The position numbers and the translations under genes are program-made. A stretch of DNA of 55,031 bases from an uncultured Chloroflexales bacterium (lineage in GTDB: Bacteria > Chloroflexota > Chloroflexia > Chloroflexales > Chloroflexaceae), in NCBI GenBank assembly GCA_937925925.1, contig CALANA010000152.1, forward strand, positions 1-55,031. The letters are read 5' to 3'. The notes under the pieces were generated by a model. The model ran no database searches. It was given only the letters and a program-made list of their open reading frames with translations, and was not told the DNA's origin. Below, piece after piece: positions 17,997-26,094 of the stretch; position 1 is the first letter of the stretch; each line of letters begins with the position of its first letter.

Positions 17997-18860
17997 TTAC
18001 AAATACTTGTCCACCAGCAGACCAACCTGCTCACGGGTCGTAGCCGGAATGACGGAGCGATCAGTAATGATCGCGTTCTGCAAGGCGGAGTGGGCCGGGC
18101 TTTCAAAACCGGTGCCGATCAGCGGTACAACGGCGCGGATAACCTGCTGCGACAGCGCAGCATTGGCAAGCAACACCGCCACCACCGCATCGACGGTAAC
18201 CGAGTCATGATCAGGATGCCAGCAGTCATAGTCGGTCACCATAGCCAGCATTGCATAGGCAATCTCGGCTTCACGCGCCAGCTTTGCTTCGGGCAGGGCG
18301 GTCATACCGATCAGAGCATGTCCTCGGCGGCGATTTTCCTCACTCTCAGCCAGTGTGGAAAACTGCGGCCCTTCCATGCAGACATAGGTACCGCCTTGAT
18401 GCACCGTTGCACCCGCAGCGCGTGCGGCAGCATACAACCGTTCGCTCAAGATTGGGCAAAAAGGATGCTCAAAGGTAATATGTACAACGATGCCATTGCC
18501 GAAGAAGGTACAGGGACGAATACCTTTGGTACGATCAAACAGTTGATCAGGAATGACAATATGGCCGGGTGCGTAATCTTCGCGCAAACTGCCGACTGCG
18601 CTGACCGAAATGAGATAGTGTACCCCCAGTTGCTTAAACCCATAGATATTGGCGCGACTGGGGACTTCACTGGGCGTGAGGCGATGTCCTCGGCCATGAC
18701 GCGGCAAAAACGCCACACGCTGCCCGCCAATGTCTCCCAGGACATAGACATCACTTGGTGCGCCAAAAGGGGTCTCCAGCGCAATTTCTTCCACATTAAG
18801 CAGGTCTTGCATCCCATACAAGCCGCTTCCGCCAATGACGCCAATCTTCGCCTGGGCCAT
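17997..18860 (-). CDS. mtaP: S-methyl-5'-thioadenosine phosphorylase
   Basis: This 287-aa trimeric purine-nucleoside phosphorylase cleaves methylthioadenosine to adenine and methylthioribose-1-phosphate in methionine salvage. The N-terminal IGVIGGSGLYG phosphate loop, FLPRHGRGH, SAVGSL and the YVCMEGPQFSTLAES signature are intact. ATG 18860 has AGAGGAGC about 7 nt upstream. It precedes the F420 block on the same strand but is separated from it by a repeat element. Confidence 0.95.
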   Translation of the reverse strand: MAQAKIGVIGGSGLYGMQDLLNVEEIALETPFGAPSDVYVLGDIGGQRVAFLPRHGRGHRLTPSEVPSRANIYGFKQLGVHYLISVSAVGSLREDYAPGHIVIPDQLFDRTKGIRPCTFFGNGIVVHITFEHPFCPILSERLYAAARAAGATVHQGGTYVCMEGPQFSTLAESEENRRRGHALIGMTALPEAKLAREAEIAYAMLAMVTDYDCWHPDHDSVTVDAVVAVLLANAALSQQVIRAVVPLIGTGFESPAHSALQNAIITDRSVIPATTREQVGLLVDKYL

Positions 18861-19275
18861 TGTCTGCTCCTCTTGCTATGCTTTTCCTATAGCGTTCGTG
18901 TAGCCGTTCAGGGGAACGTTCGCCAGCGGGAGTTACGGGAGCCTACGACCCCTACGAAAGCCTCTGTGCGGCCCGTTGGGGGCGGTTTTACCGTCCCAAC
19001 AGGCCAAACAAGAAACATCTGGAAAAGTACGATCCTTCCCAATCACCGCACCGGAACGGTTACACTGTGCATAACTGAACCAGTTTATACGCACAACACA
19101 TAGCGTACATTATTCAGCATACCATTACGTTACGCCTGAGAGTATAGCGTATAGCCCCGCTTGTTGCAACTCTGCATGACTCACTTTCTGCACACCAGTG
19201 CCTGGTTTGCGTTCTCAACGGATCTATGCTAGGATCAGAAAAATCATAATCAAGATGCCTTACCTCATCATATCA
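18861..19275. other. Intergenic region without a recognisable gene
   Basis: No supported coding sequence. It includes a hairpin at about 18977-19013 (GGCCCGTTGGG / CCCAACAGGCC). It lies between divergent mtaP and the DUF1622 gene and probably holds both promoters. Confidence 0.5.
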
Positions 19276-19551
19276 TATCAATGTGACTTCGCCCTTTCGC
19301 CTCTTTTTGCCCCCCCTATCCGCTCCCGCTCAGAGGGAGTGGGGGGACAAGGGGGAAACCCCTGCCTTATATCAAAACGGACGCGGTGGGGCATCCGCCG
19401 TCTCGGTTCGCCAGCGGCAGCGGGGAAGCGGTGGAACGTTTCAACGCAGCAAAAGGCTCGCACTGCCCAGGGCGAACCCCATGGGGTGATGAACGACCGC
19501 GGATCGCGTGTACATGACCAGCACACGCCGAAGGGTCACAGCGAAACGGTA
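19276..19551. mobile_element. Family A element (diverged copy A2), TSD TCA
   Basis: Left end TATCAATGTGACTTCGCCC and right end GGTCACAGCGAAACGGTA match family A termini. TCA is present on both sides (19273-19275 and 19552-19554). The interior differs from other copies, so only the ends and the duplication identify it. Decayed family B-like sequence follows at about 19610-19690. Confidence 0.75.
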
Positions 19552-19741
19552 TCACATCCACAAAGCTATCGTTATCCCATAAAAGGCACGAGTTACAAGG
19601 TTGCTCAAAGCTCATGTCTTTTTTGGCCTGCAGCAGCAGCGTACCACCCTGCCAAAGGCGAAAACCATAGTGGTGATGGACGACAAGGTTATGCCTACAT
19701 TATCTGGATATCAGTTGTTGTTAGCATAATTGAGGGATGGA

Positions 19742-20218
19742 ATGCACTTTGAAGAGGTCGTTGAAATCATTGGCAAAGGAGTTGATGCCGTAGGAGTCGC
19801 GTTCATCGTGATAGGCATCATTGTTGCTACTGGGCGTTACGTTGTCGCATTGCGACGCAAAGCTGCCGATGCCTATCAGTTTTATCGCGTCGGTTTAGGA
19901 CGGGCATTGCTGATCGGCCTTGAAGTGCTGGTGGCCGCCGATGTCATTCGTACGGTTGCGATTGATCCTACCTTTACCAATGTGGGGGTGCTGGGACTGA
20001 TTGTCCTCATTCGTACCTTTCTCGGTTGGGCATTGACGCTGGAACTGGATGGACGCTGGCCATGGCAAAATATAGAAGGCCCAACCGTCTCACACTCTGT
20101 ACGGATAGCCGACTCCAGTCATAGTAAGCAACCCTTCGACGAAGAGAAGACAATGCGAGCGGTAGTTGCACCCAATAACGATGTCGTCACAGCGCCAGAT
20201 CGACCGCAAGCGGAATGA
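19742..20218 (+). CDS. DUF1622 family membrane protein
   Basis: This 158-aa protein has three hydrophobic segments: about 15-37, 58-78 and 83-103. The block LLIGLEVLVAADVIRTV and the following VLIRTFLGWALTLELDGRWPW are typical of DUF1622, whose function is unknown. The remainder is a soluble, variable tail. ATG 19742 follows GAGGG with suitable spacing; a TTG 12 nt earlier is the alternative. Confidence 0.82.
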   Translation: MHFEEVVEIIGKGVDAVGVAFIVIGIIVATGRYVVALRRKAADAYQFYRVGLGRALLIGLEVLVAADVIRTVAIDPTFTNVGVLGLIVLIRTFLGWALTLELDGRWPWQNIEGPTVSHSVRIADSSHSKQPFDEEKTMRAVVAPNNDVVTAPDRPQAE

Positions 20219-20289
20219 TACGATGCGATCAGCATACAGCAACCGATGGGCACTGGTCTGTTTGGAGTGAAGCTGTAGAGGTAACAACC

Positions 20290-21018
20290 ATGAATCTTGA
20301 TCAGCGGGTGGCGCTGGTAACAGGAGGCGCACAGCGTCTGGGACGAGCGATTGCGTTGGCATTAGCCGATGCTGGCGCATATATTGCCCTGCACTATCAT
20401 CGTTCCGAGGCAGCCGCACAGTCTACACTGGCTGAACTGGCGGCGCGTGGTGTTGAAGCCTGTGCGCTGACGGGCGATCTCACCCAGGTTGCCGAAGCCG
20501 AGCGGGTGGTCGATGCGGCTGTATCTCGGTGGGGGCACCTCGACCTGCTGGTGTGCAGCGCCGGTATCTGGGAGCGCACGCCGCTCGAAACAGTGACAGA
20601 AGCTCAATGGGATGCACTCTATGCACTCAATGTGCGCAGTGCGTTCTTTCTGGCCCGCCGGGCCACACCACATTTACGCCGTACCCATGGGGCCATTGTA
20701 GCCATTAGTGATGTGGGCATTCTGACTACCTGGAAGCACTACACGCCGTATCTTTCCAGTAAGGCTGCGTTAGCGATGCTGATGCAGAACCTGGCACGTG
20801 AACTGGCACCAGAGGTGCGGGTGAATACCGTTGCGCCTGGCCCGGTGCTGCTTCCTGATGATTGGGATGCGCAGCAGCACGCAAAAGCAGCACGGAGTAC
20901 ACTGCTCCAGCGTGTCGGTCGTGCCGAAGATGTAGCCGAGGCAGTACTATATCTGGCGCGTGCCGACTATGTCACCGGGGTAATGTTACCCGTGGACGGT
21001 GGGCAACGACTGAAATGA
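20290..21018 (+). CDS. Short-chain dehydrogenase/reductase
   Basis: This 242-aa classical SDR has the cofactor loop TGGAQRLGRAIA near the N-terminus, CSAG in place of the usual NNAG, and catalytic Ser (ISDVG), Tyr and Lys in YLSSK. The residue pattern at the loop and HYHRS after strand 2 suggest NADP(H). It resembles pteridine-reductase-like SDRs, but the substrate cannot be read from sequence. ATG 20290 is preceded by GAGG; an upstream in-frame start at 20215 overlaps the previous gene and adds an atypical leader. Confidence 0.85.
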   Translation: MNLDQRVALVTGGAQRLGRAIALALADAGAYIALHYHRSEAAAQSTLAELAARGVEACALTGDLTQVAEAERVVDAAVSRWGHLDLLVCSAGIWERTPLETVTEAQWDALYALNVRSAFFLARRATPHLRRTHGAIVAISDVGILTTWKHYTPYLSSKAALAMLMQNLARELAPEVRVNTVAPGPVLLPDDWDAQQHAKAARSTLLQRVGRAEDVAEAVLYLARADYVTGVMLPVDGGQRLK

Positions 21019-21031
21019 TCGGTGCGCAATC

Positions 21032-21040
21032 TGATATACT
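21032..21040 (+). promoter_or_regulatory. Extended -10 promoter placing the start site at the regulator ATG
   Basis: TGATATACT (hexamer TATACT 21035-21040, TGN extension before it). The normal distance to +1 puts transcription start at about 21047, the first base of the Crp/Fnr ATG, and no ribosome-binding site is visible. This predicts a leaderless mRNA. Confidence 0.5.
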
Positions 21041-21046
21041 GTAGCG

Positions 21047-21700
21047 ATGACACTATATGATGAGTTGCGCACGATTCCGCTGTTTGCCAGGCTGGACAAA
21101 CAGACCTTAATTGAAACCAGTCGCTGTGTGCGCCGCTGCACTTTCCGTCCTGGTCAATACATTGTCTTTGAAGATGAACAAACACCAGGCTTATTTTTTG
21201 TCCTCCGTGGCCGGGTACGACTGTCATGTACCGCACCTGATGGGCGGGAACAGGTGCTGGCTATGGTTGGCCCCGGCGAGAACTTTAATACGGTCTCTGT
21301 CTTTGATGGTCAGCCCAATTTAGCAACGGCTCGCGCTATGAGTCCGGTCGAGTGTCTGCTGATCTTGCAGCAAGATCTCTTTGCGCTGCTTCAGGCGCAT
21401 CCTGATCTCGCGCTGGCTATGCTTAGCATTATGGCCAGTCAGTTGCGCGAACTGGTGGGATTAGTTGAAGATCTGTCCTTTCGCTCGGTACGGGCCCGCC
21501 TGGCCCGGCAGTTGTTGATTGAGGCCGCCGAGGGTATGGCTGAGTTGACGCACCAGGAACTGGCGGAACGCACTGGCACGGTGCGCGAAATTGCCGGGCG
21601 GGCTTTACGCCGCTTAGCCCAGGAGGGATTGGTACGCCTGGAGCGCGGGCGAGTGATTGTGCTTGATGCGGCTGGTCTGCAGCAGGTTGTTGAAGAGTAG
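21047..21700 (+). CDS. Crp/Fnr family transcriptional regulator
   Basis: This 217-aa protein has an N-terminal cyclic-nucleotide-binding-type beta barrel (about 10-120; GQYIVFEDEQTPGLFFVLRG) and a long dimerisation helix. The C-terminal winged helix-turn-helix (about 145-215) has recognition-helix residues TGTVREIAGRALRRL. Cysteines are few and not arranged like the FNR iron-sulfur set, so oxygen sensing by a cluster is not supported; the effector is unknown. It precedes the ferredoxin gene by 141 bp on the same strand. Confidence 0.9.
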   Translation: MTLYDELRTIPLFARLDKQTLIETSRCVRRCTFRPGQYIVFEDEQTPGLFFVLRGRVRLSCTAPDGREQVLAMVGPGENFNTVSVFDGQPNLATARAMSPVECLLILQQDLFALLQAHPDLALAMLSIMASQLRELVGLVEDLSFRSVRARLARQLLIEAAEGMAELTHQELAERTGTVREIAGRALRRLAQEGLVRLERGRVIVLDAAGLQQVVEE

Positions 21701-21841
21701 CATCGATTTGAACCCCGTATTGTTCCTTCTGGAACTTTAGTTGCAGACACAAAGTAAAAACCGTGTTACCTTGAGTTTATCCGGGAATATCCCCGGAGGT
21801 TATCAGTATTTTGTTCCTAGATTATATGGAGGCAATGTTCA

Positions 21842-22078
21842 ATGACGTATGTTATTGCTGAGCCGTGTATTGGTACGAAGGACGCATCGTGCGTGGCAGT
21901 CTGTCCAGTTGATTGCATTTATGAGGGCGATGATCAGTATTATATTAATCCAGACGAGTGCATCGACTGCGGCGCATGTGAGCCAGAGTGCCCTGTGACG
22001 GCCATTTTTGCCGATGACTCTGTGCCGCAGCAGTGGCAGAGCTATATCAAGAAAAACGCTGACTTTTTTGCAGGGTAA
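21842..22078 (+). CDS. Seven-iron-type bacterial ferredoxin
   Basis: This 78-aa electron carrier has cysteines at 9, 17, 21 and 25 (C-x7-C-x3-CP-x2-C) and a second CxxCxxCxxxCP group. That is the pattern of [3Fe-4S][4Fe-4S] ferredoxins such as those of Thermus. The Asp/Glu-rich surface and short tail fit the family. GGAGG lies 9 nt before ATG 21842; an earlier ATG at 21834 is out of frame. A strong hairpin at 22136-22174 follows. Confidence 0.93.
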   Translation: MTYVIAEPCIGTKDASCVAVCPVDCIYEGDDQYYINPDECIDCGACEPECPVTAIFADDSVPQQWQSYIKKNADFFAG

Positions 22079-22135
22079 GCGCTTCTCATCATTGTGCGGA
22101 GACGCGCCGGCTTATGAAAGCGAGACAGTAACGCA

Positions 22136-22174
22136 GCGCAAAACCGCGTTGCCGATGGCAACGCGGTTTTGCGC
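22136..22174. terminator. Perfect 18-bp hairpin after ferredoxin
   Basis: Arms 22136-22153 and 22157-22174 (GCGTTGCC-GAT-GGCAACGC at the centre, with AAAA/TTTT inside the stem). It lies between the ferredoxin and the convergent EACC1-like gene, so a bidirectional stop is plausible, although the T-run is within the stem. Confidence 0.6.
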
Positions 22175-22326
22175 CGTATGTATGGCACTGGTGCCACTAC
22201 ATGGGCATTCTTGTTACCCAGGTACAACAACACCGTGACACGGTCGTGTCTACGACATCGGCATAGCTCCTGCCATACTCTCTCCAACGAGCAGAGGTAC
22301 CCCACCTCACCTACAGCCAGATACTT

Positions 22327-22677
22327 TCATGCCGCATCGACGCCTAATAATTGGCGCAGCAGCAACTCATCAACTGTTTCTAATGCAACTGGTGGTTGGC
22401 CCGGAACTCCAATCATTACTCTGTCAAGTTGCCTCGTCTGTTTGAGTTTTTCCTGAATATCCAGCAAGTTCTTTATAACCTGAGTTATTCCAACAGTGGC
22501 ACCGACCACCGCTCCACTGGTCAGGGCACCAATTTCTACAACAAGCTTGATCGTTTCTAAACCGAGGATAGCCGGTGATTGACGAATTACGTCGGCATAG
22601 GGTGTCAGACGCTGTTCCAGTTCAGCACTCAGCGCCTCTGCTTCAGCCGGAAGCGTGATCTCGATCAGGTCAGGCAC
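22327..22677 (-). CDS. Small EACC1-like protein (effector-associated constant component)
   Basis: This 116-aa protein starts at GTG 22677 with AAAGGAG 8 nt upstream; the longer frame extends into the PBP gene in another frame and is rejected. Order: an N-terminal strand (LIEITLP), a helical segment, a hydrophobic Gly/Ala stretch (about 55-80), then a strand pair DRVMIGVPGQPPVALETV and the end ELLLRQLLGVD. That layout resembles the EACC1 component of bacterial conflict and signalling systems. No effector gene is adjacent, so function is unassigned. It lies 82 bp downstream of the PBP1A gene. Confidence 0.6.
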   Translation of the reverse strand: MPDLIEITLPAEAEALSAELEQRLTPYADVIRQSPAILGLETIKLVVEIGALTSGAVVGATVGITQVIKNLLDIQEKLKQTRQLDRVMIGVPGQPPVALETVDELLLRQLLGVDAA

Positions 22678-22759
22678 AGGGGTAACTCCTTTCAAGGTAG
22701 ATCCGGGCGATGCTGATCTGTCAGATATTTGTTGACGAACAGCATCGCCTTCATCGTGG

Positions 22760-25705
22760 TTACGTGCCGGGCACAGGCATAGGCACTGGCACTCCCGGTG
22801 GCTGCGGAAAAATGGGTATAGGCTGTACATCCGACGGTGGCGGCGCTGGCGCTGGCTCTGGTGGCGCTGGTTCGGGCGGCGCTGGCGCTGGTGCTGGTTG
22901 ATAGTCAGGCTCGCGTACGCCCAGAACAACCGTTGTGCCCGGCATAATCGCGTCTCCAGCGCGAGGCAGGCTACTCACAACAGCATACGATGGGTAGAGG
23001 TCATAGAGATCGGGAATACGGTTCCGACCTTGATAATCTGTATACACTGCTGTGATGCCCAGACGTGCCAGTACTTCACGGGCCTGATTCTCGCCCAGGC
23101 CGATCAGGTTAGGCATAACGACTGCTCCGGGAGCGAGCGGCGTCGGCACCGGGGTAGCCGTAACGTTCGGGGTAGGTGTATTAAAGCTCGCAGGCGAACA
23201 GACTGGGAAATTTGCCCCACCGACGCCCGCACTCCCACCCGACCAGCGATACTGCACGCGCTCGGAAGGATCGGCTGGTGGCGTTTTCCAGACTGTTACC
23301 GTGGTAAGCATACCAGAGGGATAATTATCACCAGAACGGGGAATGCAATAGCGCCCGTCACCGATACGTACCACCGTCACGCGGGTATAGAAGTCACACG
23401 TCCCTCCAATCTGTCCCTGCAGGTGTGGCTGTTCAGCCGTAGCATAGACTCCATCAGCGTTCAACATACGCTCAGTAAACAGTTCCTCGGTGGCTCCTCC
23501 AAACGGCCCTGGTAGACGGCAGATCGGGCGGCGCTGGACGCCGGGTGCCAGCGAAAACTCGCGCGGCAGTGTGCCGTTGGGAAACGGCGCACTCATCATA
23601 CTGCGGTATTCCGGGCGGGTGTCGATCCAGGTAAACAACTCTTCCATCACATTGGCCCAGATAACACCGCCACCTTCCAGACTCTCCACCCGCTGCGTTG
23701 GTTCGTTGTTGTTGTTACCACTCCATACCCCGACCGTCAGATAGGGCGTATAGCCGACTGTCCAGGCATCACGCCAGTCATTGCTCGTACCAGTTTTAAC
23801 AGCAGCGGGGCGGGACAGATTCAGCTTGCTGTTGAGGCCCCAGATTGGTTCGCGGGCCTTATCATCGCTCATCATATCGGTGATAATGCTGACCAGACCG
23901 GCATCAACCACTTGCTCACCACGATCCGGGGTATACTCACGTAACACCTGCCCATTCGCATCTGTAATTTTGAGAATAGGTTCTGGTGGGAAATAACGCC
24001 CCCCACTGGCGAGCGTGTTATAGGCGGTCGTCAATTCCAGGAGAGTCACCTCACCTCCCCCCAGGGTCAACGACAGACCGTAGAATCCTGATCCACGCTT
24101 GAGACCCTCCTTGATTCCCACCCGATCAAGATGTTGCAGGGTATAATCCAGGCCAGTATATTTCAATGCCTTAACTGCGGGCATATTCAACGAGTTAGCC
24201 AGAGCAGTCCGAATACGCACCGGGCCATTCCAGCGCTCATTGTAATTCTGGGGCGCATACCATTGACCATTACCAACGGGAAACTCGGTGGGCACATCCC
24301 ACAATAAGGTGGCTGGTGTCATACCACGTTCCATTGCAGCGAGATAGGTGAAGGGTTTCAGCGCCGATCCAGGTTGCCGTTCGCGGGTGGACACATTGAC
24401 CTGCCCATCCAGCACATTGCCAGTCTGCCCAAAAGTGCGCGTCGGCTCCACCGCATTATAGTCAATACTGCCCACCATGGCCAGGATCTGCCCGGTATGG
24501 GGCTGCATCACCACCACCGATGCATTGTGGATGTTGCGTTCGCGTAGTTCGCGGATGCGCTCGGCGGCCTTACGCTGTACCATCCGTTGCATTGGAAGAT
24601 CAAGCGTGGTATAAATTTCCAGGCCACCCCCGTTCACCAGTTGCGCGCCAAATTCTTCTTCCAGCAAACTACGCACATAGAACACGAAATGGGGTGCATG
24701 CAGCGGCACCTCTTGTGGTGCAAAATAGAGATTCTCGCTAATGGCCACCCGCGCCTGTGCTTCGGTGATATACCCTTCATCAACCATCTGGCGCAGCACT
24801 GCGATCTGGCGCCATTTGGGGGGAACCAGATCATCAGGTAGTTGATAGGCTTGACTGAGCCAGCCGTCATCCAGGCGCACACCAGGCAAAACATCACCCC
24901 GATCATCGCGTTGCAGATAATGCATTGGATCATAGCGACTGGGAAGTTGCGGCAATCCTGCCAGCAACGCGGCCTGTGCCAGGTTCAGATCACTGGCCGG
25001 AATACCAAAATAGGACTCACTGGCCGCCTCAATCCCATAGGCGAGATTGCCATAGTAAATCTCATTCAGATACAACTCCAGAATCTCTTCTTTACTGTAG
25101 CGCTCGTTCAGTTCCTGAGCCAGAATAATTTCTTTGAACTTGCGTTGATAGCGATTTTCAAACAGTCGTTCTTCTTCGGTCAGAATAATGTTCTTAATGA
25201 CCTGCTGGGTAATGGTCGATGCGCCGCCCGTCTCTTCACCCGCGCTGAGACTGGTATAGAGGGTGCGGGCCATACCCTGAAAATCAATGCCAGGATTGGA
25301 GAAAAAGGTCTTGTCTTCAATCGCAACCGTGGCCTCAATCAACAGCGGAGACACATCATCCAGACTGACCCGCGTGCGCCGCCCGGTATCAAAGAACTCG
25401 TAGAGCAAGGTGCCGTTGCGATCATAGATACGCGATGTTTCAAACATAGCCCGTGTGTTCAAGGCATCCAGGCGCGGCGTTAGCGAGGCGGCCACCTGGG
25501 CATAGACACTGTAGGTACCGGTGACCAATGTCAGAGCGATCAACACACCTATAATTAGCAAGGCTGCGAGTACCTGACCAAAGAGCAAAAATACTTTATT
25601 CGTTGATGATCTGGCCCGATTGCGCCGCAACAGACCGGGATAGAATGCGCGACGGGGCAGCATTCGACCGGCATAGGTTTTGCGAAACCGATGATCTCGT
25701 AACAT
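22760..25705 (-). CDS. Bifunctional penicillin-binding protein 1A with C-terminal PASTA domain
   Basis: This class A PBP of about 981 aa both polymerises and cross-links peptidoglycan. A cytoplasmic basic head and one transmembrane helix (about 40-66) are followed by a GT51 glycosyltransferase domain (EDKTFFSNPGID, GASTITQQVIKN, LYLNEIYYG). The transpeptidase has SALK, SLN and KTGTSND. Then come a linker, one PASTA domain (about 885-945) and a Pro/Ala tail with PEPAPP repeats. ATG 25705 is used; TTG 25711 with AGGAA closer upstream is possible. PASTA domains are mainly found in single-membrane bacteria. Confidence 0.94.
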   Translation of the reverse strand: MLRDHRFRKTYAGRMLPRRAFYPGLLRRNRARSSTNKVFLLFGQVLAALLIIGVLIALTLVTGTYSVYAQVAASLTPRLDALNTRAMFETSRIYDRNGTLLYEFFDTGRRTRVSLDDVSPLLIEATVAIEDKTFFSNPGIDFQGMARTLYTSLSAGEETGGASTITQQVIKNIILTEEERLFENRYQRKFKEIILAQELNERYSKEEILELYLNEIYYGNLAYGIEAASESYFGIPASDLNLAQAALLAGLPQLPSRYDPMHYLQRDDRGDVLPGVRLDDGWLSQAYQLPDDLVPPKWRQIAVLRQMVDEGYITEAQARVAISENLYFAPQEVPLHAPHFVFYVRSLLEEEFGAQLVNGGGLEIYTTLDLPMQRMVQRKAAERIRELRERNIHNASVVVMQPHTGQILAMVGSIDYNAVEPTRTFGQTGNVLDGQVNVSTRERQPGSALKPFTYLAAMERGMTPATLLWDVPTEFPVGNGQWYAPQNYNERWNGPVRIRTALANSLNMPAVKALKYTGLDYTLQHLDRVGIKEGLKRGSGFYGLSLTLGGGEVTLLELTTAYNTLASGGRYFPPEPILKITDANGQVLREYTPDRGEQVVDAGLVSIITDMMSDDKAREPIWGLNSKLNLSRPAAVKTGTSNDWRDAWTVGYTPYLTVGVWSGNNNNEPTQRVESLEGGGVIWANVMEELFTWIDTRPEYRSMMSAPFPNGTLPREFSLAPGVQRRPICRLPGPFGGATEELFTERMLNADGVYATAEQPHLQGQIGGTCDFYTRVTVVRIGDGRYCIPRSGDNYPSGMLTTVTVWKTPPADPSERVQYRWSGGSAGVGGANFPVCSPASFNTPTPNVTATPVPTPLAPGAVVMPNLIGLGENQAREVLARLGITAVYTDYQGRNRIPDLYDLYPSYAVVSSLPRAGDAIMPGTTVVLGVREPDYQPAPAPAPPEPAPPEPAPAPPPSDVQPIPIFPQPPGVPVPMPVPGT

Positions 25706-25868
25706 AGGCAATGCAATTTCCTACATCGCACGTAGCCACCACTGCTCCCAGGCAGTGACGAAACAGACCACGTACGATCTACAGCATATATACAAATTAT
25801 CGCTGCCACCAGCCTGGCGATGCCAGACACTGCCTGAAAGCATTGTAATCGACAGGATACGTCGCATA

Positions 25869-25877
25869 GTATAGCAT
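25869..25877 (-). promoter_or_regulatory. Extended -10 promoter candidate for PBP1A
   Basis: On the minus strand TGCTATACT (hexamer at 25874-25869), with TTGCAT 15 bp upstream as a weak -35. It would give a leader of roughly 155 nt. Confidence 0.4.
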
Positions 25878-26005
25878 ACCCACCTGTTATGCAAGCTGAC
25901 AGGCGAATGATATGGCAACCCTTTTAGACGACAGGGGATAGGGGATAGAAAACCTGTCACCTCGACAGCTTTTGGGGCAACTTCTGAGAATAAGCTGATG
26001 GAGCG

Positions 26006-26014
26006 TGCTATAAT
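26006..26014 (+). promoter_or_regulatory. Extended -10 promoter candidate for the Ser/Thr kinase
   Basis: TGCTATAAT at 26006-26014, the same nine bases as the mreB candidate. A good -35 is lacking. Confidence 0.45.
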
Positions 26015-26094
26015 TTGTAACGTGTGCGTTCAAGTGGTTGATCGCATTATATGATAATACTACATACACGGGTAACGACCATTGCGAATCTGTT

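Noticed and set aside
17952..19103. 383-aa plus-strand frame over mtaP
   Set aside because: Antisense to a complete mtaP; no recognisable domain.
22710..22901. Gly/Ala-rich frame opposite the PBP1A tail
   Set aside because: Complement of the PEPAPP repeats; not a gene.
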